From assembly GCA_003344405.1 (NCBI GenBank), contig NOWV01000039.1, positions 310,001-374,000 of the forward strand: a DNA stretch of 64,000 bases, in the 5' to 3' direction. Position numbers and translations under genes: made by a program. This document shows, piece after piece, positions 49,059-61,325 of the stretch. This DNA is from Trichoplax sp. H2. Its lineage: Eukaryota > Placozoa > Uniplacotomia > Trichoplacea. Under the pieces are notes generated by a model. It saw nothing but the letters and a program-made list of their open reading frames with translations. It did no database searches and was not told the origin of the DNA. Each line of letters begins with the position of its first letter. Positions within the stretch are counted from its first letter, which is position 1.

Positions 49059-51553
49059 TTACGTTGAATTCTTCGCTACTTTGACTTCTCCTTCGGAATT
49101 TTGCATTAAGCGCAATTTGACTTCGGCTATAGTCCCATCCTGGTATGCTACCAAACATGCATATACAATAAAAAAAATTATGCGAGATAATAAACACAGT
49201 ATTTCTTTTCCACGATGAAACGATAAGCAGTTATTTGTATAAATTTCACCTACCATGTCTGTAAAAGCAATGCGATCCAAACCGACAAGTTCCATTCCCT
49301 TCATTGAAAAATCTACAAGGCTTTTGGCTGTTAATTAGTAAGAGCATAGGAGAATAAACTTGCTATCGGTACATTAGCTATTAATATAAATGGACACATT
49401 GTTGGTTGCCATACCTAGTACTGGTTTTATAATCTTCCATCAACCGGTTCTTTTCAGCAGTATCTTCAATCCATATTTCACTCTATGAAAGAAAAATATA
49501 AAATTACAATTGCAATGCCGTTCTGACTAAAGTATACCAGCAATTATAGTTATTGAATCTATAGCCATCATGAAATAAGGTTAACATATATATACAGTTA
49601 CCGGGATTACAAAAGGTGACGGTACTCGGCATATCGGGCAAGCCCTACAACATACAATTCAATCACCAAATTCGTTTAATGATTTTTAGAAATTAAGAGG
49701 GTGTCGAGGCGCACCCTTAACGATACAATGAATAATTGATTTTACCTTATTATCGTGTTATCGTAGCTTGTACTACTCCGCCACTGTCTTATGCAATTTA
49801 TACAAAAAGGGTGATTACAATTTACTAGAGCAAACAAAAAGACTGTCATTAGAACAAAAAGCAAAAGAGATACTCTATCCATTGCTTGCTAGCTAATTTA
49901 CATTAGCTTACCCAATATACCAAATCTACGCTCAGTCCTTGAAGACTTTGCAGTTACATCTTCCATACATATACTACAAGATACACCTTCGCTTCTGTGT
50001 CAATATAAAAGCATTACTATGAAAACTCATATGAAACAGAAATGATCATGAAATAGGATGTTCAATAGATTATCCAACCTCTGAACAGCAAAAGAGTATT
50101 CCATATTTTTTTCAAGTAACATTATACATTCATCTTTATGTTCTACCAAATTTAAAAAATTCGAACGTTACTTATCAATTCTCCTTTGCTATAAATAATT
50201 CGGCATAACCCCCCAAAAAGCACTTTTCTAAATTTATGACCTACCCTTCCACTGTTCAGGCATATCCGGAATAAGACACTGCCGTCCACATATATCACAC
50301 TGCAACCCATGTAGATATGGACAACTAGTGCAGATAACGTATAATATTATTATTAAAAATAACAGTAGCATGAACATAGGGCAACATGTCGATAGCATTA
50401 ATAACTAAGAATGTGTCTCAAAATTGAAAACAGACTTACTTTTCAATGCTGCAAACGCCAACTTGTGCAAACGGGCATAACTGTAGATCGTTATAAAACA
50501 ATGACAGAAATTTTGTATAAAAAACGGGTTAAAAAACTAAAGGTATATGCACATTGTACAATGACCTAAATATTAGAAGACAGCTTACTAGCAAGGCTGC
50601 AGCTTCATCATCTATTTCATCCATATATTCTACTGAAGTCTTTGCAACATCTGCATAAGAAGGCATTGCATGATTGGAATTTTCCGTAGTATCAAGCCTT
50701 TGTTTCTATAAATCATGTATTGAAACACACATTATAAAAGACAATCTATCACATTTACGTGATGGTAATCATTGTATACTGTATAAGATACAAGAAAATT
50801 GATGACGCAAGAAATTCTACAAACCAATATCTAACTTTGTCTACGATATATACAGTAAATCAAGATACTTACAGGAACAAATTCTGCAGCATGTAGCCAC
50901 CTGTCCTTATAATTGTTGCTACTTGACCGAGAATTTTCTCCATTAGCTTTAGTCATCTAAGAAGCCAGTACGTTAATTTACTTTAAAACTGGTTCATTGC
51001 AAGATACCAACAATTTCACTAATCATATTCAATATAGCCATAAATGCCAATATGTACGTACCGCTTTCTCAGCTGCCAACGATACAGGTTTGATAATTCT
51101 AATTAAATTAAAAATAGAGTTACAAAATTATAGCTTTAGGCATTTTATAATTGAATGATGAACGTTATGATGCGGTGCAACGATTATTAAATATGACACA
51201 TGGCTTAAAATGGATTATGATAAGAAAAAATTGGCTATCATTGTTACAATTAACTGACTGCATCTTAGTCGTAGGGTTAATGTACCGTTAACGATAACAT
51301 TATTAAGAAAATTTCAAGAAATTATAGTAAAAATTTACATAAGGCCGTAGAATATCCATTGACACATGTATTTTAAAAGTATCTACTACTAGTTTGCGCA
51401 AAAAGTGAAATGGATGCGTTTCTTTTTCTGAGAATTATAAAAGAGTTTAAATGTATTGTCATAGAGAACCAACCTTTTGGCTGTAGGTTTACCATGACTA
51501 AGTTCACAACTGCTACCTTTAAAGCACAGTCCTTGTTTAAAATATTTGCAAAT
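49059..51553 (-). CDS. MKRN: Makorin RING E3 ubiquitin ligase, 5' end incomplete
   Basis: Makorins are RNA-associated E3 ligases with CCCH fingers flanking a makorin-type Cys-His motif and a RING. Exons on the minus strand: 51553-51493, an exon ending near 51065, 50956-50873, 50705-50589, 50480-50440, 50324-50245, 50142-50079, 49994-49912, 49824-49746, 49644-49602, 49482-49415, 49327-49254, 49147-49059. In order they encode a CCCH finger (ICKYFKQGLCFKGSSCELSH), the AAEFVP linker, a second CCCH (LCPFAQVGVCSIENCPYLHG), the makorin motif (CDICGRQC), RING residues (CSICMED, NCNHPFCINCIRQW, CPICRVPSPFVIP) and a final CCCH (CRFFNEGNGTCRFGSHCFYRH). From 50956 to the stop the phases agree. The join between 51493 and the KPVSLAAEKA exon is out of phase, so an exon is missing there. 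The most N-terminal CCCH usual in vertebrate makorins was not found. Confidence 0.9.
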
Positions 51554-53072
51554 CTGTATATAAATTGAATGGAAAGAATGAAATTGTTATTACGAATAAA
51601 TAACATGATACAAACAATAACAAGAATGGTCTTCTACAAGTTTAATTGATTGAAAATATCTATCCGTGGCCCATATCAATTAACATTGCAAGCCTTGCCA
51701 CACTGTTTATACTCTACGGTATCATGGAAATTCTCACCAGGTTATCATACTGTACTGTAATAAAAAAATTTCCTTTACAATCGTAAAATTGGCTTGGGAT
51801 AGAACGACTGTTAGGGCAAGCATACTAGCTAGTGCTGTACTAATGAACGCTGGACAAGATTTAAGACAATAGAAAGTTTGCACAAGTCATTTGTTGGTGA
51901 CTACTTTGCACGATTCATGCTCAAACTGAGTGGAATTGCACACTATACTAGAAAATGATCCAATCCAACGGATTGGACTGTCTATCACCAGCTCCATGCA
52001 TGCGTTTTATTGTACAGCAGTTCTAAATTAATCATTACTGCGAAAAGTCATTTCAATTTGCATGAAAACTACAAAGTGTCCATTCCTAATCATGTGTCTA
52101 TGCTGCAAGCCAAGTGGCCAAGCGCTATTGATGTATTACTTATGAAGCACATTGGTCATCTATACAATACCATGGACAGTAGTAGTTCAATTAAAATCAA
52201 TTGATTGACATTACATTATCCACTTCAGTACTCTTTTCCGTCGCGATATGCGAATAGGGGCAATTATTTCCTAGTTTGCAATATCCGCTAGCAAAGAATC
52301 TAGAATACAGGTTGAAAGAGAACAGCAATCGAACTCAATGCTAGACTAATAGTCACAATCAACTGCTTACAATGAATTACAGGTATAAACAAAAGTTGTT
52401 TGAATATATTTGAAGTTGCAACATTCATCTGTGGCTCTGTCAAACTAACAAGAAAGAACAATTGTATGTAGGATAATGGCCGCTCGAGATGCATTAGTAG
52501 AGTAGAAGGGATAGCTTAAGCAACTGCGTCTGCATGATCGAGCCACCACGTCGCCATGCTGGCAACTTCTTGGGTCAGTATGATTGCGATGCATGGAATG
52601 CAGCAACCGGCATACTGTACAATCAAGCCATACAAAAGTTGAAAATTCAACCTCTCAGCAGTGTCATTTATTTACAACTGCAGTACTACAGCTAGCAGAA
52701 AAGATAATCTCGCTACTATTGGTAACCTGCAATTGGAAGTTGTCATTTTTCGCATTTCTTTTTAGCTCGATGATTTCGTGCAGCCGATCCAATCAAGGTC
52801 CATTGGCAGTAGAACTTGTCGTCGTGGAAATGGCGAGTGGCCGTCAAGGCCGGAGACTATTTGAGTACGGTCCAGTCCGGTCCGGTCCAGTACGGTACGG
52901 TACGGTACACTCGGTAGTCCCTACTGTACTGTACAATATGCTACAGTACAAACTAAACCGATCTACAGTACTTTACATTGTAATGTACCGTATGAACCGG
53001 ACTTGCAGTACGCTTGCTCAATACGGTGTACTGCACTAAAATTCAAATCGTCTCCGCGAGCTCCAGACAAAA
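51554..53072. promoter_or_regulatory. Divergent spacer between makorin and PPIL1
   Basis: The two genes diverge from this ~1.5-kb region, which must contain both promoters and probably the missing 5' exon or exons of makorin. Plus-strand frames at 52010-52204 and 52584-53039 show no domain. The part nearest PPIL1 is rich in GTAC dyads. Confidence 0.5.
52866..52912. repeat. CGGTM/CGGTA short tandem repeat
   Basis: A run of five-base units, GTCCG/GTCCA passing into GTACG (ACGGTACGGTACGGTAC), lies about 170 bp upstream of the PPIL1 start codon. It merges on its right with ACTGTACTGTAC dyads. Confidence 0.8.
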
Positions 53073-54487
53073 ATGGCTGAAGACGCTCGAGTTTCTCATC
53101 TCACTTTTATGACATCGATGGTAAGCACAGTCGTCGTAGAATAATCATTCTTAGCCTTCATCAATTATTTAGACATGCAAGTAATAGAGTGTTTCTATCG
53201 TGGAATATCCAGATGATTAATCACTGCTGTTGATTACAGGGTAATTTCGTTGTGGAATTATATTGGAATCAGGCACCTAGAACATGTCGTAATTTTGCCG
53301 AGCTGGTAAGTTGAACTACATGGTCATTGCTCGATGCATGACATGATACCTTTATTATAGCGCATACAACAAACTAGCAAGTATTCCTATGCTAGGATGG
53401 TGTATTTTATAACTGTTGTTTTAGTATTCCAATAAGATGGAATAGTTCATTAATCGTCTACTTTTGAATGGGTATATCTAGTCGAAGAGAGGCTATTACA
53501 ACAACTGCAAGTTCCATCGAATCATACGGGTAAGTAGCTGATTGCAAACTAGCTCAATTTTTCTCAATGGAATCAAAGTCAATTATGCAATGTGATGGTA
53601 ACTCTGCACTTTTCACAATCGTGTAGGATTTCATGATTCAGACTGGTGATCCTACAGCAACGGGTCGTGGCGGTGCATCCATCTATGGGTAATCATAATG
53701 CTATATTGTAGTAGAAAAGTAGAATCTTGACCATGGCGATCTAGCCATCAATCAATTTCTTACAAAAGAACAACAGTTAAAATGAAGTGGTTAAATTGCA
53801 CATCCATTTCCATGGACTAGCCAAAAAGTTGCTATTGTGTTTGTTGATTTTACAGTTCTGTTAATGAAACTCTCATGTACTGTACTGCTTAGGCAAACAT
53901 TTGAGGATGAACTCACGAAAGAACTGAAGCATACTGGTGCTGGCATTGTATCAATGGCAAACAGGTTGATTTCATTCCTAAACCAATCTGATAAATGTGT
54001 CATAATGAAAATCATATGTTTAAAACATCACTTTTGTATTATTGTTATAAATTGTAGCGGCCCCAATACGAATGGTAGTCAATTTTTTATCACTTTAGCA
54101 CCAACTCAATGGCTAGATGGTACGTCGTGTTATTATCATTTTAATCGTCGTACTCGTTCCATATCAGTCACAAAGTCTTGTAAGTGCCATTGTAAATCAA
54201 TAAAACATTTCATGAACTTGTAGGAAAGCATACCATATTTGGACGTATTTCTGATGGCATTTCAACGGTCAATAAAATTGGGCTAGTACCCACTGACAGC
54301 AACGATAGGTATTACACCAATGATAACATTTATCAATGTCAGATGTTTTGAAATATCAATTTACTAGCAATTTCTTAACATTGTTACGAAAAACTGAAAG
54401 TAATGACTATTGTAAATTAATTTTTGTATGAATTTTCTTAGGCCACAAGAAGATGTAATCATTCGCGATGTACAACCGATATACTGA
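53073..54487 (+). CDS. PPIL1: Peptidyl-prolyl cis-trans isomerase-like 1 (cyclophilin), 8 exons
   Basis: Spliceosome-associated cyclophilin that isomerises proline peptide bonds (family knowledge). Exons 53073-53120, 53240-53305, 53482-53529, 53627-53688, 53893-53964, 54058-54119, 54224-54308 and 54442-54487 have GT/AG ends and consistent phases, giving 162 residues, near the human length. The N-terminus is short, then [12 protein letters not shown]. Catalytic-site signatures are intact: FHRII (Arg), [25 protein letters not shown] (Gln, Phe, Trp) and KHTIFGRI. The C-terminus is [11 protein letters not shown] then TGA. All seven introns are about 95-205 bp. The start was chosen as the first ATG in frame with the conserved domain. 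The gene diverges from makorin. Confidence 0.96.
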
Positions 54488-55531
54488 AGGACTATCCTGT
54501 GTCGATACTTTATATATACATGGAAGGTAGTTAATGACTGAAATGTTGACACTGGTTAACATCTCTAATGACACTAGCAATGACCACGATCGTGCTTTGT
54601 AATATAGTTGCATCTTTTGCTTCTCTATAACATTACTATATTGACTTTACTCATGTATTATTCCAAAGAGAAAATGGTACTTGCAACCATCTCTTGCTTG
54701 TTTAGAAAAGCTAGTTTTGAAAATTTTTACTTATGGTTAACAAATATTGATCGCCATGTGTACTATGGCTTGGACTAGCGACTAATGGTGACTTTAATCT
54801 CACTTTACCCATAGCAGCTGTAAATTATTAATAAAACTGACTGATTACAGCTTACATAGACATGTGCCAATGTTGTTAATATGATACTGTTAATCTAGCC
54901 ATCCAAAACCCTCTTAATAAAATAAGAAGCCTTAAAATTTGTTCAGCAATTAATTTACAGTTCATTTATTATACGTACTAGCGTATAAGAAGTGTAAAAT
55001 GATGTTTGCATGAATGATATCACTGTTCAAAATGGATAAAACTACTAGCAAGAACAGTGAATTATTCATTCGTGATGGAAGGACGAACAGGTTTGCTCAC
55101 GATGTCCACAGCTTTATTTGTAATGTATCGATGATTACAGGATCAATTATATATCAACAATTCGTTAAGCTTCTAAGACAGAATAGATGTAATTCTTATC
55201 TGCTATTACTAAACCATTAATTATAGAACTTTTTATACGTTAATTACTTTCCGATTTATTCACGATAAATCTTTAGCGACACTTGAATTCGTAGTTCTTT
55301 TAATAACTCTAAACTGCTACATCTGAATTTAAGAGATTTTAAAATTCTATAACCTAAATGAAGTCTTCTCCATTAGGAAATATCAAGTACAGTCATTAGA
55401 GTACCTATCTACAATAACTATTAAAAGACTATCAGCGACAGTTTTCATGCGTTGCGCATATATCTAAGAAAGAATATTTTAATTCAATGCTGAAATTTTA
55501 ATTTGTATTGATAACAGACGATATTTTAACG
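54488..55531. other. Convergent spacer between PPIL1 and the CUB gene
   Basis: Probably the 3' UTRs of both genes plus spacer. AATAAA occurs at about 54831 in plus sense. No exon or repeat was recognised. Confidence 0.4.
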
Positions 55532-58285
55532 TTATAGCGATCCTTCGCTATCACTCCTTTCAAATCGTCGATATCGCCTTCGAGCCCTAATTCGTCTACG
55601 GATTAAGCAAAATGCTATACTGATAGCTCCTAAGCCACCACCTCCAGCACCGCATACAATCAGGAGCGATGCCCAAAATGGTAATCCACCAATGGAAACT
55701 AAAATAAAATTCAAACATTATAGGAATGAAAAATCGCTTGATAAGAAAACATTCTATCATCATTGCAATGCTGTAGCAATGCATAAGAATGTTACTAGAA
55801 TAACATTTGATTTTTAAAAAATTGTATGACTGTTATCGTTATTAAGAAGTCACATTGTTCTGTAAGCTTTTCATTTTCAAATTCTCATGGTCATTGCAAA
55901 ATTGCATACGAGTATTAAAATTTCATGATCATATGCTGCACGAAATAACATTCTCTACTAATATTCCAATTCATGCATCTTTAGTCTTAATTTATTCTCA
56001 AAATTCTCATTACTACTAAGAAATACCATTCTCAACTAATATTTAAACTTCGCCACTCTCAATGGTCATCAAAAATAAACTTTTTGGTTTAAAACTATCG
56101 TGGGCTATCCCAAATTAAAGTACTCTACAAATATTCGGTTCTTAACTTACATAATTCACATTTCACTTCTCTGCTAATAACTTCTGGTCCGCTATATCGA
56201 TAAACAATTGTTGTCTTGGCCGTACAAGTCTGATTTTTATCGGTTATAACCTTCACCGTATTATTTGTAACTAGTAAAAGCAAATGATGCAATTTTAATT
56301 AATTAAATTCATCATATTTATTTCTGCCCGCAAAGACTGAAAAATTTATACATTAAAGATTATCAATAATTATTACATCATAAATTTTGTACCGTGGTTA
56401 TAAAAATTTAGATATATTACTAGTTAATATTTCCTTCACTTTAGACTGTTCTAAGCGCCTAACTTAATAGAGCTTTATCAAGTAGATAAAGTGAAAAATA
56501 TCGCAGAATCTGCTATTCTATATATAAAAATAATCTAGAATTTCTCTATTTCTATGCAAGCATTACTCATTCAATTTGTAGCTTCAAGGCAGGAGCACTT
56601 ACTAAAATACTACACAACAATCTTACCTCCGATGTATATAAATTTAAAATTTCTTGACGGATTGAACTTTTCAATCTTGAATCGTACCAACATTTCATTA
56701 TATTGCGTATCAAATTCATCTAATTTTGTATCGCATTTCTTAGCTAGTAGTTTATCCTTCTTGTCATAAAATCCGTTGTAGATTTCAATGTAATTATTTT
56801 CATCACAACCCTTCTTGAAAAGATCTTGGCCAAAACTTAACCAACGAACTCGATAGTAAGCTACTTGCGGACTTTTAATAGTAAATTGGCATTCAACATT
56901 AATACCGCTAGTTTGTGGTATAACTGGAATAGTTAAAGCTCCAGACGGAGTGCCATAGAATAATCCACATTTATTAGGAACACCTAATCGATTATGACGA
57001 AATAGAACAAACGGATGAGCTGGATCGCCATCGATTAATAAAAGTTACATTAACTACAGGTCAAATATGTTATAGTGTTACCTGAGTAATAAAATGCTCT
57101 GAAGCCAGTGTACAGCGCAAGTTGGGATTTTGCAGAATGTAATTTAATATGGACGATGTTACCACCAGTAGTAATAGGATGCGGTTTATAATATCCACAG
57201 TGTCTAAAATAACGATTTCGCTGACTGATTGCACCCTCATAGACTTCTACATAATCATCACAATCGTCCATTGCCATCTTATTGTTATTTCCTTTAACTG
57301 GCTTCAATGCAAATTCCGCAAATTCTAGTAGCATAACACGATCTTGATTTAATTTTATCGTGTATACACAGTCTAAATTTGCAGGATAAGCCATAGGAAA
57401 ATGGGGACTAGCGATAGCTCCATAACCAGTTTTATAAATCATGTTTTTGCAGTGATGTGACACTAGAAATAGTAAAGAAATACAATTAAGGAGGAAAAAT
57501 AAAGATTAAATAGACTTTGCCACTTATGCAACCAAAAATCTCACGAACAAGCTAGATAGCCCTTACTTGATTTATAGGCAGCTTTAAAACCTCGATAAAA
57601 GCTCATTATATCGAATTCATCAGATGTGGAAGATAAAACAACAGTCATCATATTACCACTGGAAGTAATATCAAACGAATGATTACCGCACATTGGTGTA
57701 TATAAATTATTAATGCCTATTTGGCGGCCGTCATAAACAACCACTGAGTCTGAAGATCCATGGCATAAACGATCGTGACCAGCTGGTAGATTGAAATCTT
57801 TCCATTGCAAGGAAATAACTTGACCCTTTTTAGCTTTAATAACGTATGTGCAACTGCTATTACTTGAAGAAAATGTCGGATAACCAAGGCTTGTGATTTG
57901 ACCTTGATCTTTGTCGAAAACCTGATGGCAATTGTTTTCGGAAACTAAGGTACATAAGCAATTTACACTAAGTTAATGCCGTCCTTAAGGAAACTCAAAC
58001 TTTGTGCTTAATATTTAGCTAATCAGGTATGATTTATTCTATTTAAAATTTCATTAGGAATAATTCAGGCAATTAGAGGCTAAAATCTTGCAAGTAAAGT
58101 TATTATAGATATAGAATAAGTTTGTTCATCCACCAGCAAAGAGATGAAAGATATAGATCAAATGTTAATAAAATATAATTGGACATTCCAGAAGGTAGCT
58201 ATTCCTTACCAATTAAAATTTCCGAATTTATCTCGCCCTTTATAAGAGCCAAGCAGAACACAATTATAGCAATAATTTCTTTCAT
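55532..58285 (-). CDS. Single-pass receptor-like protein with three CUB-type domains, 6 exons
   Basis: Type I membrane protein of unknown role; CUB domains mediate extracellular protein or carbohydrate binding. Exons 58285-58210, 57944-57567, 57462-57082, 57019-56627, 56270-56151 and 55698-55532 join at phase 1 throughout, giving 504 residues. Residues 1-18 are a signal peptide (KEIIAIIVFCLALI). CUB1 (about 27-152) starts NNCHQVF and has QITSLGYPTFSS and TYVIKAKKG. CUB2 (about 153-278) has GAIASPHFPMAYP, DCVYTI and DDYVEVYEG. A third, more diverged CUB-like domain (about 279-409) has NKCGLFYG, VECQFTI and NYIEIYNG. A short Cys-containing linker precedes a Gly-rich membrane span (CGAGGGGLGAISIAF, about 465-482) and a very basic tail (IRRRIRARRRYRRF) ending RSDSEGSL. 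Each domain is carried by one phase 1-1 exon. No kinase or protease domain is present. Confidence 0.88.
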
Positions 58286-60115
58286 TGTCGTTTGATTGCT
58301 ATGTGGCCATTTACCAAGTAATTAGTGAGTTTAAATATAAAAACATAATTAGTTAACCCTTGTTCAATATAAAATATCATTTCATAAAGCGCAAGTAACT
58401 ATCGAAAGTAAATTAGGACTAAGTAAGCGAAATACACGGACGAAATTAAGTTACATTTATTTTACGACCTAGCAATGCAATATTACGATAAGTATAAAAT
58501 TGCTTTACTCCGTGGATTATTTAATATTGAAGTTAACTATTCTAGATGAAAGCATGTCTGAAGGTGTGCAGCTTAAAGTCATTTTGCAATCAGCACTGTT
58601 TATTTATACAAGCGGAATTGAACGATTTTCTATACTAATATTTTTATACAGGTGCTTTGCTTACATCATTGAAATATATAAGCATAAGTAATTCAGCTAT
58701 ATTAATGATGATTATACAAATATACGGCCATTGCTACAAGCCCTCGAAAATTGGTTATCCTTTCTATACATACAATTAAGTAGGAGCCGGTAGGAATCAA
58801 TAAAACGTAGGCATACACATTTACACTCCCAGGTTTTGCTACTTTTTTTAACTAAAGAACTTTTCACAGGAAAACTAGTCTTAGTTAAACTGAGACTCAT
58901 TGAAATTCACAAAAGCAATCAGTAATAAATCTACAATATTTCTGTTTAGAGCTTTTACACTTTGCTATTATAAGGCAGCAGAATAGTAAAATAGTTTAAT
59001 TGGGGTTATTAGATAGCAAAATGAAAGCAGAACTCGGTAACAGATCCGTGATCATTTCCGTCACTCATTTTTACACTTTCTACAAGAGAAATAGTCAGGC
59101 AACAAAAGTAAGGTAGTTAAAATTTTATATTAAACAAGCAGTAGTGAACCTAGGATGAATTTTTTTCACAGCTTTCTACATTGTATCTACGAACATAAGC
59201 GCTGCAGCTAATGTGACCCAAGTTTAGCGATATGAGATGCCCAGAATAAATTCAAGCAGGCGAAGCTAGAAATCCATTTACTTACTATTAAGGCATCATA
59301 TTAACACTTATGACACTACTAGGCTGCATTTTAACACTATGGATGAGTAGAAAGTCGAGAAAATGATACCTGTAGTTCTTGCTATTCGTTTTTACAAGCC
59401 ATTTCTCCGGAGGTGGATATGAGGTGAAATTGATCTATTGCCTAAACGACAGGTCGAATTACTTTTGGTATAGCCTGTTCCAGCACCCCTAGTAAGAAAA
59501 AATCATTACGGTACGGAATGGCATAATAACATATTCAATCTAAAATCTATATCGAAATTTAAGTAGCGTACTATACACTAGTATTTTTCATCTACTTCTC
59601 TATTGAACACTATATCGTATTAACATTACTATAAACTCTTAATGAAGTCCATACTTAATTAGATTACGTCAACATTTTGCATTATGTATGCAGTATGATT
59701 ATCCATAATGATAGAGGTTAAGCTGATGGAAGAATCTCTTACAAATGTGTTATAGCTATTGATTAAGCTCTCTACTGTATTGATTAACTGAAACAAAATG
59801 ATTGTAAACAAATGAATTAATAGCAGGGTTTCTACAGCAGTCATTGATCAAAGGGCAACTTGATCGATAATTGCAGTTTCTTCATGATTGCTTTAGCTAA
59901 GGCGTACTGTATAAGCCTTCGAATTCAATTATGCCAATCCTTTTTTCACATTAATGTATTTAGAAATAACAACCGCACAAATTAGACAATTAAATACATA
60001 CTGGTATAAATTGATTGATATTGAATGGTAGACCGAAAATGATTGGTTGAATCTTTTCCTTCCACTTGGCTATATCCAATATGCTCTAGGATTATCAAAT
60101 TAAGATCAATTAAAC
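58286..60115. other. Intergenic region upstream of the CUB gene
   Basis: Contains the CUB-gene promoter near 58290-58450. Several 60-codon frames on both strands show no domain or splice context. No repeat array was found in this part. Confidence 0.4.
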
Positions 60116-60860
60116 GAGATGTACTAGACGCAAGCTGGTTAAAATGAATTTTTTTCTATTCGATTGCATCTTTCCTTACAGAAAGGATTATTAACCGATC
60201 TGAAAGTATGCTAGTAGTAGATCAGGAGACAGCTCAATTTCTACGATAGATTTGGAATATTAATACCATCTTGCTTTTCATTCTAGTCAATACGCTATAG
60301 CAGAATAGGTCGATAACTGAACTAAAAGTATGGATATACTACTAGATCTAGACGTTGCTCAATTTCAACGATAGAAATGAAATATCAGTATCGTTTTGCT
60401 TTTTATTTAAGCCGATATGCTGTAGCAGAATGAGTTACTAACTGATCTACAGGAAAATACGGGTATACTGGTAGATCGAGATGTAGCTCAATTTCAGTGT
60501 TAGAAATGAAATATTAATATCATCTTGCTTTTCATTCAAGCCCATATGTTATAGAATTGACCTAATTATGAAGACAAAATCATACGCAATGTGCTAAACG
60601 CAAACGAGCTAAAATGAATTCTTTTTCAATTCACTTGCATCCTTCCTAGCAAAAGTGTTATTAACCCAACTGAAAGCATGCTAGTCGATCAGAAGGCAGT
60701 TCTATTTCGATGAGAGAAATGAAATATCAGTATCATCTTGCTTTTCATTCAACCTATTATGTTATAGCAGAATGTGTTACTAAATGATCAAAAAGTATAG
60801 GTATACTAGTAGATCAAGAGGTAGCTCAATTCTAATAATAGAAATGATATATTATACAGT
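60116..60860. repeat. Higher-order tandem repeat, ~125-bp units
   Basis: The block GTAGATCNAGANGNNGCTCAATTTC recurs near 60232, 60357, 60486 and 60824, with a related form near 60699; spacing is about 125-129 bp. A GAAATGAAATATCAGTATCRT/CTTGCTTTTCATT block lies in each unit. A longer flank (CGCAAGCTGGTTAAAATGAA near 60130, CGCAAACGAGCTAAAATGAA near 60600) precedes the first and fourth units, so the array itself is duplicated. Confidence 0.75.
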
Positions 60861-60949
60861 TTATATATAATGATATATTATATAGTTTTCAGGGTTTTTT
60901 GCCCAAATCTATAGTAAGAATCATCGATATAACGTAAGTACCTCACTCA

Positions 60950-61325
60950 AAATCTCAAATAACTGCTATTATTTTCCTTCCTCATTTATCATTTATTAAT
61001 TCCATCTTATTTGTCAAACTTCATGTTCCTTCTTTAATAAGTAAAATACGAGCTTTAAAAGCCATCAAATCGCGCATGCTATCACTTTTCTAAACAACTA
61101 TCGCTATTTTTCTTAATCATTTATCTGTCTCATGCTATTGATCTAACTTCATCTCGCTTCTCTAAGTAAAAATCAAGCTCATTGAAAAGCCATTAGCTCA
61201 GATAAGTAACTATCGCTATTTCCTTAAACAATTATCTGCTGACTTCATATTTCTTCTCTAGGTGAAATATAGTATTAACTCTTTAAAAAACATCAATTCA
61301 CACATGCTAACGTTTTCTACTTGAA
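60950..61325. repeat. Diverged ~112-135-bp tandem repeat, three copies
   Basis: Copies begin near 60961, 61096 and 61208 with AACTRYCGCTATT, followed by CTTAAWCATTTATCTG, ACTTCAT-TTCTTCT and a conserved AAAAGCCATCA/AAAACATCA near the end. The sequence is unrelated to the neighbouring 60.1-60.9 kb array. Confidence 0.65.

Noticed and set aside
58712-58900. 62-codon minus-strand frame upstream of the CUB gene
   Set aside because: No domain and no splice support; weak composition.
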